From positions 124,001-188,000 of the forward strand of contig CABJBA010000005.1 of the NCBI GenBank assembly GCA_902363735.1: DNA of 64,000 nt, given 5' to 3'. The notes beneath the pieces were generated by a model, which made no database searches, had not been told where the DNA came from, and saw only the letters and a program-made list of their open reading frames with translations. The stretch's first letter is position 1. Every line of letters begins with the position of its first letter. The DNA comes from Clostridiaceae bacterium (GTDB lineage: Bacteria > Bacillota > Clostridia > Lachnospirales > Lachnospiraceae). The position numbers were made by a program, and so were the translations under genes. Shown in pieces: positions 52,655 through 61,738 of the stretch.

Positions 52655-54053
52655 ACTGTTTTTTACAATACTAAATATGAGTTTAACCGGGGCATTTGTT
52701 ATTGTGGTGTCTTTTGTTGTTCTCAAACAAAAAATGAGGGAAGCGACTTACCTTGAAGCAAATATCTATGAAGCCGGAAACATAAGTTCACCTTTTGTAC
52801 TGGGTGTAATTAAGCCGATGATTTATCTGCCCATTGGCTTATCCATGCAGGAAAGAGGCTATATTCTTATGCATGAGCAAACCCATATCCGTCGACGTGA
52901 CCACATCGTTAAACTCGTGGCATATTTTATTTTGTGCATGCATTGGTTTAATCCACTGGTCTGGGGGGCCTTTCTTTTAATGGGCATAGATATGGAACAA
53001 TCCTGCGATGAGTGCGTGCTGAACGAAATGGGTGGCGAAGCGAAAAAGGATTATTCCATCCTGCTTTTATCTCTTGCGACGGAACGGCGTATCATTGGCG
53101 GCAGTCCCCTTGCTTTTGGAGAGGGAGGTGTGAAAGGAAGAATAAAAAACGTGCTGAATTTTAAGAGAACGCCGCGGATGATTATTGTGGCATCGGTGGC
53201 ATTGGTTGCTGTGCTGAGCCTTGGGTTTGCGGTTGATCGCGCCACAGGTGGAGGTATCCTGGGCTCAATCATCCCCATGTCCATGGACAATGTTGCTAAA
53301 GAACCGCATTTTTCAGGGACTGTAACCGAAGTGTATGATAATGCCATTCTTGTAAGCGTCGACGAGGGGGAGGATGCGCGCAGGAGCAGTGACCTGATCA
53401 GCGTTTCTCTCGATGTGAAATTGAAAGACAGTATGACAGATTTTACAGTTGGGGACAGAGTCATTGTCTATTATAACGGTGAAATCGCGGAGTCCTATCT
53501 GGCACAGGTGAATACTGTTTATGCCATTGTACTGACAAGCCCGGATATGAGGATAAACATGGATGACCTTTACGCTCTTTCCTCAATGCGGACCCCTTAT
53601 GTGGGTGACAATAGTGCAGTTGGAAAAATCATATATGCACTTCCTAGGTTTAATCGAGAGTATACACAACGGTTTTTTTCAATCGGGGACGATTATGATA
53701 CAGACCATGCGCCGTTTACGCTTACCATCTATTTTGAACCTAATGACGCAGAGATGACCGATATAACCAATATAACAGTTACGCCGGAAAGTTCCGTGTT
53801 ACTGTTCTCTCTGATTGACAACCTTGAAGAGGTAAGCTATGCATTCCGTACAACGCCCAGTGACGGAGAACTGGACAAGATGGCTTACATCTCCCGCGCA
53901 TCATACAGCAGAAATGATATTTTAAAGTATGTTGAAACAATAGGCTTGGAATGGGAAGATTTTAGGATTGACTGGAACGGTTCGGTTGAAAAGATGTACA
54001 CAGATCTGTCCCTTTCCTCATTTGAGCCGCAGGCAGCAAGTCATTTAAACTAA
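52647..54053 (+). CDS. BlaR1-like M56 peptidase with shortened membrane domain
   Basis: 468 aa. The zinc motif HEQTH (His76, Glu77, His80) is followed by RRRDHIVKL and FNPLVWGAFLLMGIDMEQSCDECVL, typical of M56. HExxH normally sits near residue 200; here it is at 76, because helix 1 (about 6-26) joins directly to LKQKMREATYLEANIYE, so the region with helices 2-3 is missing. After a helix at about 180-200 the C-terminal half has an OB-like domain and a DUF4825-like segment instead of a penicillin-binding domain. It probably senses another signal or is impaired. ATG 52647. Confidence 0.75.
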   Translation: MDKLFFTILNMSLTGAFVIVVSFVVLKQKMREATYLEANIYEAGNISSPFVLGVIKPMIYLPIGLSMQERGYILMHEQTHIRRRDHIVKLVAYFILCMHWFNPLVWGAFLLMGIDMEQSCDECVLNEMGGEAKKDYSILLLSLATERRIIGGSPLAFGEGGVKGRIKNVLNFKRTPRMIIVASVALVAVLSLGFAVDRATGGGILGSIIPMSMDNVAKEPHFSGTVTEVYDNAILVSVDEGEDARRSSDLISVSLDVKLKDSMTDFTVGDRVIVYYNGEIAESYLAQVNTVYAIVLTSPDMRINMDDLYALSSMRTPYVGDNSAVGKIIYALPRFNREYTQRFFSIGDDYDTDHAPFTLTIYFEPNDAEMTDITNITVTPESSVLLFSLIDNLEEVSYAFRTTPSDGELDKMAYISRASYSRNDILKYVETIGLEWEDFRIDWNGSVEKMYTDLSLSSFEPQAASHLN

Positions 54054-54519
54054 TGATTTTACTGCCTTTACTTTCATAATAACTTAGCATTTCGTCAATT
54101 TTTCTTTTATCATAACTGGTAATGCAATCTGATAAGACATTGACGCCATAATTTGCTTTGCGTAGGTTGTAACAGGTTGATTTAACACAAGCAACAGCAT
54201 CTGCTCCTGCAATGTAGAAATCACATATTTGATTTTTACTAATAAAGTCTGAAAATTCTTCACTGGTTAATGCGTTCCCTTTGTATTTTGTAAAAATGTT
54301 TTTTGATACTGTTTTCAAGTCTGAAGCTAATTCAGCCCCATATGTATTAGGTTTAAAAGTCCTCGTGCCGGCTGATAAGTTTTCATGCCTTATATAAATA
54401 ACAGGAATATTATTCTTGACTGCCCAATCAATGGCTTTATTAATATTGCCTATAACATCCTTGTAATTCTTTGTTATATCGTTTTGAATATCTATTATAA
54501 CTAAGGCTTTCTTCTGCAT
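53962..54519 (-). CDS. isochorismatase-family cysteine hydrolase
   Basis: 185 aa. The catalytic set is Asp in LVIIDIQND, Lys in TKYKGNAL and Cys in ADAVACVKSTC. Family members hydrolyse nicotinamide, ureidoacrylate or similar amides. ATG 54519 follows GGAGG. The last ~25 residues are read from sequence antisense to the M56 gene, and 92 bp of the two convergent genes overlap, so the natural end may have been lost by rearrangement. Divergent from the WYL regulator, which may control it. Confidence 0.8.
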   Translation of the reverse strand: MQKKALVIIDIQNDITKNYKDVIGNINKAIDWAVKNNIPVIYIRHENLSAGTRTFKPNTYGAELASDLKTVSKNIFTKYKGNALTSEEFSDFISKNQICDFYIAGADAVACVKSTCYNLRKANYGVNVLSDCITSYDKRKIDEMLSYYESKGSKIISLNDLLPAAQMRKGTDLCTSFQPNRSSQS

Positions 54520-54569
54520 CGTGTTTCCTCCTGGTAGGTATATTGATTTGTTTTTCATTATACCTTATA

Positions 54570-54602
54570 ATTGTTGACAACAGTATGGCAACAATCTATC
54601 AT
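54570..54602. promoter_or_regulatory. WYL-regulator promoter with overlapping dyad
   Basis: TTGACA at 54574-54579 and TATCAT at 54597-54602, spacer 17, toward the WYL gene. ATTGTTG at 54570-54576 and CAACAAT at 54589-54595 form an exact dyad over the -35 and spacer, so an autoregulatory site is likely. Confidence 0.6.
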
Positions 54603-54634
54603 GAAAAAAAGAAATTTTGAAAGGGGGCTATCAG

Positions 54635-55567
54635 ATGAAAGTTGACAGACTAGTTAGCATTATCATGGTACTCCTTGATAAAGAGCGAATTGGCGCACAG
54701 GAATTAGCTGATATGTTTGAAGTTTCCCCCCGCACAATCTACCGTGACATAGACACGATCAACATGGCAGGTATTCCTGTCTGCTCAACATCGGGAGTGG
54801 GCGGCGGTTTTGAAATTATGGAGAAATACAAAATTGATAGAAAGGTTTTCTCGGCTGCTGACCTTTCCATTATCTTGATGGGGCTTTCCAGTCTTTCCAA
54901 CATGATGCGTGGTAATGAACTGGTAAACGCCCTTGCGAAAGTCAAGAGCTTTATCCCTGCTGACAAAGCCAAAGATATTGAAATAAAAGCAAATCAAATA
55001 TATATCGATTTAAGTCCGTGGTTGGGAAACAGGAACATACAACCATATTTAGAAATTATCAAAACAGCTTTACAGGAAAGCAAGCTGCTGACCTTTGAAT
55101 ATTCAGACCGCTACGGAAATAAAACTGCACGAACAGCCGAGCCGTACCAGCTTGTATTAAAAAGCAGTCATTGGTATTGGCAAGGGTACTGCCATAAAAG
55201 AAATGATTTTCGCCTGTTTAAACTATCCCGCATATCAAACCTGCAAATACAAGAGGAATTTTTCACTCCACGAGATTATCAAAAACCGCAGTTAGATTTT
55301 ACTGATATTTTGGCAGCTATGCAAACAAAAATCAAAATTCGTATTCATAAGTCTATGATGGACAGGGTACATGACTATTGCACGTATGAACACTTTTCGC
55401 CAGACGGGAATGAGCATTATATTGTTGATTTTCCTTTCATAGAGAACGAATATTACTACAATATTCTTTTCAGTTTTGGGAATAAATGCGAGTGCTTAGA
55501 GCCGTCACATATCCGTACGGAAATCAATCGCAGAATACATGGTATGGCTGCCTTATATGAAAACTAG
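54635..55567 (+). CDS. HTH-WYL domain transcriptional regulator (YafY-like)
   Basis: 310 aa. N-terminal HTH_11: RIGAQELADMFEVSPRTIYRDIDTINMAGIPV at about 19-50. The WYL domain follows from about 140, with EPYQLVLKSSHWYWQGYC as the WYL box (WYW here). Such proteins bind a small ligand or nucleic acid and often control adjacent genes. ATG 54635 follows AAGGGGG. It is divergent from the isochorismatase-like gene. Confidence 0.83.
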   Translation: MKVDRLVSIIMVLLDKERIGAQELADMFEVSPRTIYRDIDTINMAGIPVCSTSGVGGGFEIMEKYKIDRKVFSAADLSIILMGLSSLSNMMRGNELVNALAKVKSFIPADKAKDIEIKANQIYIDLSPWLGNRNIQPYLEIIKTALQESKLLTFEYSDRYGNKTARTAEPYQLVLKSSHWYWQGYCHKRNDFRLFKLSRISNLQIQEEFFTPRDYQKPQLDFTDILAAMQTKIKIRIHKSMMDRVHDYCTYEHFSPDGNEHYIVDFPFIENEYYYNILFSFGNKCECLEPSHIRTEINRRIHGMAALYEN

Positions 55568-55707
55568 AACAAGGTCTGGTGACAGAGTGTGGAATTACGG
55601 CCCTGGTGGAACAGGCAGTGTTCATAAAGAAGCAACTACCGAATACAAAAATGAAGAGATAGCCAGCCAACAGATAAGTAATGTATAAAAAATGAGACAT
55701 GTACAAC

Positions 55708-55754
55708 ATGAATGAAATTCACTCATTGACATTTGGGTTTTCTAGTGCTACACT
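55708..55754 (+). promoter_or_regulatory. methyltransferase operon promoter with TetR-type operator
   Basis: TTGACA at 55726-55731 and TACACT at 55749-55754, spacer 17. ATGAATGA-AAT-TCACTCAT at 55708-55726 abuts the -35. It matches the perfect palindrome at 57024-57042 except at one position of the right arm and in the 3-bp spacer. Confidence 0.65.
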
Positions 55755-55777
55755 GTTTATTGAAAGAGGGAAATAAT

Positions 55778-56386
55778 ATGATTGGAAATAAAGAAAAATC
55801 AAAAATTGCTTTTAATCAGCAAGCGGCAACTTATGACGAAGATATAAAAGGGCAACACGCAAGAAGTCTTTATCCAGCATTATTGAAGAAGCTATCAGGT
55901 CTTGATTTCCATACTGTTCTGGACCTAGGTTGTGGAACAGGAACTGTTATGCGAGCTATTCTTCAATCATTTCCTGAAAAAAGAGTTTATGGAATTGACA
56001 TTTCTGAAAACATGTTGCAAAAGGCAAAGGAAAAATTACAAGATAAGGCTTCCCTGACATTAGGGGATTCAGAACATCTGCCCTACGCAAATGAAATGTT
56101 TGATGTTGTCTATTGCAATGATTCCTTTCATCATTATCCTGCACCTGAAAAGGTTATAGCAGAAGTTTATCGAGTTTTGAAACCAACAGGTAGTTTTATT
56201 ATAGGTGATTGTTGGCAGCCATTCTTTGGTCGGATTATTATGAATACATTTATGCGTTTTAGCAATGAGGGTGATGTGAAAATGTATTCTAAGCACGAGA
56301 TATGCAGTTTGCTGGGTTTGCATTTTCAAAATATTATCTGGCAAAAAACAAACCATACTTCATTCATAGTATGCTCCACAAAATAA
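55778..56386 (+). CDS. class I SAM-dependent methyltransferase
   Basis: 202 aa. SAM motif I VLDLGCGTGT is at about 49-58, motif II GIDISENML near 75 and DVVYCNDSFHHYP near 108. Similar to the UbiE/COQ5-like small-molecule methyltransferases. ATG 55778 follows AAAGAGGG. With a TetR regulator and a MATE pump downstream, it could modify a toxic compound before export; the substrate is unknown. Confidence 0.82.
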   Translation: MIGNKEKSKIAFNQQAATYDEDIKGQHARSLYPALLKKLSGLDFHTVLDLGCGTGTVMRAILQSFPEKRVYGIDISENMLQKAKEKLQDKASLTLGDSEHLPYANEMFDVVYCNDSFHHYPAPEKVIAEVYRVLKPTGSFIIGDCWQPFFGRIIMNTFMRFSNEGDVKMYSKHEICSLLGLHFQNIIWQKTNHTSFIVCSTK

Positions 56387-56410
56387 TAAAATCAGGAGGT
56401 ACAAAATAGA

Positions 56411-56980
56411 ATGGCCCGTATTTCAAAAGAACCAGAGGTACGAAAGCAAGAAATATTAGATGCCGCTATGATTCTGTTCTACGAAAAAGGATATGAAAAA
56501 ACATCCATGACGGACATAGCGAATAAAATAGGGGTAGCCCAAGGCTTATGTTATCGCTATTTTCCGTCAAAAGAAATTCTGTTTGACTGTTCCATACAAG
56601 AGTATGCAAACAGACTGGCGGATAAGATGAAAACAATTCTTTGTAATGACAGCCTGACCTTAGCACAAAAGTTGGAGCAGACACCATCATACATTGACTT
56701 TGAAAAAGATGACAGCATTCACTATAAACTATTTCACAACGAAAACAGTAAGAAAATACATGACCAGTTATCTATGAGGGTTTGTGAAATCATGGTTCCT
56801 TTGGTTACCGAATTGTTCAAAAAGACAAATAAAGTTGGGGAAACACACTTGTTTGATCCTGAAACAACCGCTTCCTTTGCGGTATATGGGCAGTTAGGAG
56901 TTTTGCTGAATGAACAAATGCCTGGTTCTGAAAAAATTGCAAGAATTAAAGAGTTTCTAAAATTCATACTGCAAATATAG
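56411..56980 (+). CDS. TetR/AcrR family regulator
   Basis: 189 aa. The HTH is KQEILDAAMILFYEKGYEKTSMTDIANKIGVAQGLCYRYFPSKE at about 12-55. It lies between the methyltransferase and the MATE gene, with identical half-site operators before both, so it very probably represses both. RBS CAGGAGG at 56393-56399. A hairpin without T tail (56984-57004) follows and may favour a processed end. Confidence 0.85.
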   Translation: MARISKEPEVRKQEILDAAMILFYEKGYEKTSMTDIANKIGVAQGLCYRYFPSKEILFDCSIQEYANRLADKMKTILCNDSLTLAQKLEQTPSYIDFEKDDSIHYKLFHNENSKKIHDQLSMRVCEIMVPLVTELFKKTNKVGETHLFDPETTASFAVYGQLGVLLNEQMPGSEKIARIKEFLKFILQI

Positions 56981-57023
56981 CCCTAACCCTGCTTTAATAG
57001 CAGGGTTAAAAAATAAACATATA

Positions 57024-57042
57024 ATGAATGATTTTCATTCAT
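57024..57042. promoter_or_regulatory. TetR-type operator before the MATE gene
   Basis: Perfect palindrome ATGAATGA-TTT-TCATTCAT, 14 bp upstream of the MATE start and just before AAAGGAGA. Confidence 0.7.
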
Positions 57043-57055
57043 AAAGGAGAATACT

Positions 57056-58390
57056 ATGACTTCAAATCTCGATTTTATAAACGCTGACACAAGAAAAGCT
57101 TTTATTAAAATGGCCATACCCATGATGGCTGCTATGTTTTTGAATTTGGCTTATAATATTATGGACAGCATTTGGATAGGTAATCTGCTAGGCGAAACGG
57201 CTATGGCTGCTTTGACATCTTCCACACCTGTCATATTACTTCTGACTGCAATCGGAATGGGAGCAACCAATGGACTTTCTATTATCCTGTCTCAAAAAAT
57301 AGGTGCTGGCGATAAAAAACAAATTAACAGTTTGGTTACTACATCATTTGTTGCGGCGGTTCTGTTTTCCGTTATTTTAATAATTATCCTGGAGTTAGAA
57401 TTACCCGCAATTTTAAATTGCTTAAATACACGTTCCGAACTTTTTGATATGGCCTATGATTATCTGGCAGTTTATTTGCTTGGTTATATTTCAACATTTC
57501 TCTATTTATATTTTGCCGCACTTTTGCGGAGCTATGGAAATACCTATCTGCAAGCCATTTCGATTTTGCTTTGTACTGTTTTAGACTGTATTCTTAATCC
57601 TATATTTATCAAGTGGATTGGATTCAATGGAGCGGCAATTACAACCATCATTTCAGAAAGTATTTCCGTTATTATTCTGGTTGTTTATTTGATTAAGAAA
57701 AAACTGTTTTCCTTACATTTTTCATTGATTGATTTTCGTCTTATTAAGCCCATGCTGAAAAATGCTTTGCCCTCTGTTGTACAGCAAAGTATTCCTGCCA
57801 TCAGTACCAGCTTTTTAACAGCGGTTATCAGTGGATTTAGTGTTACAGCAATCGCAGGTTATGGGATTACCGGAAAATTGGAAACCATTCTTCTTTATCC
57901 TGCAATGGCATTTAACATGGTAATGACAACAATTATTGGTCAATGTATTGGTGGGAAGCGAAACGACCGTGCAAATGACTATTTGAAATGTTCCATTTTA
58001 AATGGTGGTGCTATCGTAGTAACGTTATCCATTTTGGTAACTATCTTTGCAAAAGCATTATCAAGATTATTTGTGAATACCTACGGTGTAGCAGAATTAG
58101 TTTCTATGTATTTTCTGATTGTTGGAATTGGCTATGTGTTTAATACGATAACAAACTGCTTGCTTGGAACCATTAACGGTATGGGAAAGCCTATGATCGG
58201 TATGTTCTTGATGATGTTTTATTATCTTGTAGTTCGTATGCCATTGGCGTGGGTATTCTCAAAAACATCTTTAGGCCTTAATGGTGTCTGGCTCGCTGTT
58301 TTAATCAGCCACATTGTTGCCTGTATTACAGCCGCAATGTATTACTTAATTTATAAAAAGAAAAATAAATATCATGATATTGCCAGTTGA
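57056..58390 (+). CDS. MATE family efflux transporter
   Basis: 444 aa, twelve membrane segments. FIKMAIPMMAAMFLNLAYNIMDSIWIGNLLGETAMAALTSS at the start and GYGITGKLETILLYPAMAFNMVMTTIIGQ in the middle are MATE patterns. It is part of the TetR-controlled cassette and probably exports the inducer. Only distantly similar to the MATE at 34137. Confidence 0.87.
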   Translation: MTSNLDFINADTRKAFIKMAIPMMAAMFLNLAYNIMDSIWIGNLLGETAMAALTSSTPVILLLTAIGMGATNGLSIILSQKIGAGDKKQINSLVTTSFVAAVLFSVILIIILELELPAILNCLNTRSELFDMAYDYLAVYLLGYISTFLYLYFAALLRSYGNTYLQAISILLCTVLDCILNPIFIKWIGFNGAAITTIISESISVIILVVYLIKKKLFSLHFSLIDFRLIKPMLKNALPSVVQQSIPAISTSFLTAVISGFSVTAIAGYGITGKLETILLYPAMAFNMVMTTIIGQCIGGKRNDRANDYLKCSILNGGAIVVTLSILVTIFAKALSRLFVNTYGVAELVSMYFLIVGIGYVFNTITNCLLGTINGMGKPMIGMFLMMFYYLVVRMPLAWVFSKTSLGLNGVWLAVLISHIVACITAAMYYLIYKKKNKYHDIAS

Positions 58391-58478
58391 TAGAAGAATA
58401 AGCACTCAAACAATCGACTATATGTTAGAAGACTGCTGCTCTGATGAATTATTTTTAAGATGTATATTTGGATTATCA

Positions 58479-58526
58479 AGCGGCGGCTTTGCTATAAATC
58501 ATAGTTCAAAGCCGCTGTTTTATTTT
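58479..58526 (+). terminator. intrinsic terminator after MATE gene
   Basis: GCGGCTTTG at 58483-58491 pairs with CAAAGCCGC at 58507-58515, followed by TGTTTTATTTT. Confidence 0.75.
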
Positions 58527-58574
58527 GGAGAGGAACCGTTGCCCTGCGTGTCCTTCTATGCTCATAATCTATAG

Positions 58575-58850
58575 TTTGATTTTCAAGTATCCATTCTTAC
58601 GGGCGTGGCAGATGATGATCTGGGGAAAGGAACCGTGCTCCGTGTGGCGGGACATCATCATTCCATTGAGGGACTGACTCCTCAGCTGCTGGAACGGAAA
58701 ACAAGCGGAAATGCAGCCCCTTTCTATCTTTTAAACGGAGCAGCCTTGTTAAAGAATGTAAAAAAGGGAGATGTCATCACCCTTGAGGATGTGGATCTCT
58801 CGGAGATTGAAGCATATAAAATATACATAAAAGGATCGGAATTGAAATAA
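58575..58850 (+). pseudogene. C-terminal SAF-domain remnant
   Basis: An open frame of about 91 codons runs from the stop at 58572 to 58850, without a ribosome-binding site or ATG at its head (GTG at 58605 is unsupported). It reads as the end of a SAF-type domain: VKKGDVITLEDVDLSEIEAY, as found at the C-terminus of homoserine dehydrogenase-like or antifreeze-like proteins. The body is absent upstream, where the MATE terminator stands, so this is probably a truncated leftover from a recombination event. Confidence 0.55.
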
Positions 58851-58864
58851 AGAATCGATAGCAA

Positions 58865-58911
58865 AAAATCAGGGGCGAAATCCATAGATAAGGATTTTGC
58901 CCCTGATTTTA
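58865..58911. terminator. bidirectional terminator
   Basis: AAAATCAGGGGC at 58865-58876 pairs with GCCCCTGATTTT at 58899-58910, with AAATCC/GGATTT inside. It serves the remnant and the convergent PBP gene. Confidence 0.85.
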
Positions 58912-58934
58912 TCTGTATAGCCTCTTTTTAATAT

Positions 58935-61592
58935 TTAATATCCAGGCCATTGTCTGGGAACCGCTGAATCTGAACCCGGGGGTCCATAACTGGGCTCATA
59001 CCCCGGCTCGTAATAGCTGTCCGGCGAATCCGTGTTATTTCCCGGAGGAATGATGACGGAATTGGCAGAATGGATAGTACAGTAACCTGGCATTGCAAAT
59101 GCAGAATCATCGGTTGTTCCTTCTTCACCAGGCGGAAGAACCAGGAATATGGCGGTGGTCCGTTCCGGACAGTAAGGCGTTGGAAGCCGGTGAGATTCAG
59201 AGCAGACAGTAGCCCGGACGTGAATGTTGCACACGTCTGTGGGGACCGATCCTCTTGCAAAATATTCGGTGTATATGGCATTGCCTCTGGGGTCGTGATT
59301 ACAAATTCCAGAGACAGCCAGCTTGCCCGATTTTCTGCATATATTGGCGGTTTCTATGCTGTCAGGAACCGAAAAGCCCGGATCTGACATGCCTTCATGG
59401 ACTCTTGTCATGATTTTTCTCCACAATACCTTGTGGAATGAGGTTCCGCCATTTTGGCTTGTCAGTTTTTGGTTGCTGTCATAGCCTGCCCAGATTCCGG
59501 CAGTATAATAGGGCGTATAGCCTACAAACCAGATATCATTATTGCCGGTGGTGGTGCCGCTTTTTCCTGCGTTGGACATACCTGGAATATTGGCCGCCGT
59601 GCTGGTGGAACCGGGGCCTGAATTTCCCTGGGAGAATTTCCGGCTGCTTTCCATGGAGCCTGCCATAGCATCAGTCAGTAAAAATGCTGTGGAATCCTTT
59701 AGTACCCTGTGGGTTTCAGGTGTGACGTCAATTAAAATTTTCCCGTCATGGTCCAGGATTCTGGTGAAAAATGTGGGCTTTGTATACACCCCTCCATTTG
59801 CAATAGTGGCATAGGCGCCGGTCAGCTCTAAGTTGGAAACGCCGTCTGTAATCCCTCCAAGTGCAAGGGCCGGATTGAAGTCCGTATCCTTTAAGGAATT
59901 GATTCCGAAATTTCTGGCATATTCTACCCCAAGCTGGGGAGTTACCGTTTCCATAAGGCAGCGCACAGCCACAATGTTCATGGAATATATAATTCCATCT
60001 CTTATGGAGGAATAGCCCTGATACCCGGATTTATACCAGTTGGAAAAGGTTTTATTTCCAATGGTGTAAACGGAATCGTAGTAAACAGTTCCCAGGGTAG
60101 CGCTGCCGGTGTCAATGGCAGGGGCAAATGCCGTAAGGATTTTAAAGGTGGAGCCTGGCTGCCGCAGTGTGTTGGTAGCCCGGTTTAAAGTCAGGCTGGC
60201 AGTTTTTTCACCACGCCCTCCGCTTATGGCTTTTACCTGTCCTGTATTCTGGTCCATGATTACGAAAGAGGCCTGAGGCTGCAGGGTCTTTTGAACCCGC
60301 TCTCCAAGAATGGTGTCCCCTTCCTTTATGATGGAGGCTTTATATCCGTTGATATCATTCTGAATATCTTCTTCTGAATGATATAAGCCGTCATATCCCG
60401 AATCACCGATGTCTTTGTGATAGCGCTTTATGCTTTCCTCCGAATAGTGGACAGTGGTTCCGTCTCTGTGAGTCACGGAAAGCCTGTATTCGATGGAAAA
60501 CTTGGCTGCAGTGTAGTTAGAGGGGTTGCCCACCTCGTCATCCACAATGGCCTGAATGTCAGGGTCCTGGGTGGTATAGATGGATAAACCGCCGCTGTAA
60601 AGCATGTTGTGAGCCTGTGTGTCTGTATAGCCAAGCTGCTCTTTCATGGCTTCTTTGACTTGTTCCACCAGCTCATCTGTAAAATAGCTGTAAGGGGTGG
60701 AGGTTTCCTTGGTGATGATGTCTACGTTCTGAATTCTGGAATAAACATCGTCAGCCAGTGCTTCGTCTTCTTCCTCGTTGGAAATATAGCCCTGATCATG
60801 CATGTATTGAAGGATTACCTTCTGCTTGTCTGAGTTAGCCTTTTGCCCGGTAATGGGATTAAACTTGGTGGGATTTTGTGTAATACCTGCAAGAACCGCA
60901 CATTCGGATAAGGTCAGATCAGATATCTCCTTATTAAAGTACCTTCTTGCAGCAACCTTAACTCCCAGGGAGTTATTGCCTAAGTTGATTGTATTTAAGT
61001 AGTTGGCGATGATCTGTTCCTTGGACATAATTCCATCCAGCTTGACAGCCAGAAACCATTCCTGCAGCTTTCTCTCCAGCCGTTCCCCGAAGCTTTTTTC
61101 CATACCGCCCCCAAAAACGCTGTTTTTAATAAGCTGTTGGGTTATGGTGCTGCCTCCTCCTGCAGAGGAATCTCCAGTCAGCACGCCTCTTACGGCCCTC
61201 ATGATGGACCGGGGATCAATTCCATTGTGATGCCAGAACCGGGAATCTTCATAGGCAACGAAGGCATTGACCAGATTTTTGGGAAGTTCCTCATAGCTGG
61301 CTTCCTCCCTGTTGGACCCTGCGGTAACCAGGGTTTCCGTCACATTTCCTGCGCTGTCATAAACTGTTGTGGCATATTCATTGGGTACGATGGTAGCAAT
61401 GTCCACCTCAGGAGCGTTGTCTATGATTCCTTTGACCATGCCAAATCCGATACTGCCGGCTAAGATGCAGCAGAACAGAAACAGCACAAATAAACTTTTA
61501 AAAAAAGCAAGAAAAACCTTTGCGGAATATTTTCTTGTTTTTGAATTGGCGGCCCGGAGTTTTTTTTCTACCGCTTGTTTGCCATAGTTCAT
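58935..61592 (-). CDS. class A penicillin-binding protein (PBP1A family)
   Basis: 885 aa. A basic cytosolic start and one membrane helix (about 27-52) precede the GT51 glycosyltransferase with EDSRFWHHNGID and GGSTITQQLIKN (about 115-160). The transpeptidase domain has STFKI, SMN and KSGTT in order. A Pro/Ser/Gly/Tyr-rich tail follows (about 845-885). It polymerises and crosslinks peptidoglycan outside the membrane. RBS AGGAGG upstream of ATG 61592. It is a single gene. Confidence 0.92.
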   Translation of the reverse strand: MNYGKQAVEKKLRAANSKTRKYSAKVFLAFFKSLFVLFLFCCILAGSIGFGMVKGIIDNAPEVDIATIVPNEYATTVYDSAGNVTETLVTAGSNREEASYEELPKNLVNAFVAYEDSRFWHHNGIDPRSIMRAVRGVLTGDSSAGGGSTITQQLIKNSVFGGGMEKSFGERLERKLQEWFLAVKLDGIMSKEQIIANYLNTINLGNNSLGVKVAARRYFNKEISDLTLSECAVLAGITQNPTKFNPITGQKANSDKQKVILQYMHDQGYISNEEEDEALADDVYSRIQNVDIITKETSTPYSYFTDELVEQVKEAMKEQLGYTDTQAHNMLYSGGLSIYTTQDPDIQAIVDDEVGNPSNYTAAKFSIEYRLSVTHRDGTTVHYSEESIKRYHKDIGDSGYDGLYHSEEDIQNDINGYKASIIKEGDTILGERVQKTLQPQASFVIMDQNTGQVKAISGGRGEKTASLTLNRATNTLRQPGSTFKILTAFAPAIDTGSATLGTVYYDSVYTIGNKTFSNWYKSGYQGYSSIRDGIIYSMNIVAVRCLMETVTPQLGVEYARNFGINSLKDTDFNPALALGGITDGVSNLELTGAYATIANGGVYTKPTFFTRILDHDGKILIDVTPETHRVLKDSTAFLLTDAMAGSMESSRKFSQGNSGPGSTSTAANIPGMSNAGKSGTTTGNNDIWFVGYTPYYTAGIWAGYDSNQKLTSQNGGTSFHKVLWRKIMTRVHEGMSDPGFSVPDSIETANICRKSGKLAVSGICNHDPRGNAIYTEYFARGSVPTDVCNIHVRATVCSESHRLPTPYCPERTTAIFLVLPPGEEGTTDDSAFAMPGYCTIHSANSVIIPPGNNTDSPDSYYEPGYEPSYGPPGSDSAVPRQWPGY

Positions 61593-61738
61593 AAGAAACC
61601 TCCTTTATCGGTTCATTATACCAAACATTGCCTTTCAATTCAACACCTACCATTTTTGCCTTTTAAAAGAGAAATATACATGGACTTGCCTGAATATGGG
61701 TTTTCAGATATAATAAAAGCAATATTGACGAGGAAGAA

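Noticed and set aside
56984..57007. Hairpin AACCCTGCT/AGCAGGGTT as terminator
   Set aside because: Followed by A residues, not T, on the coding strand; it may be a processing or stabilising hairpin only.
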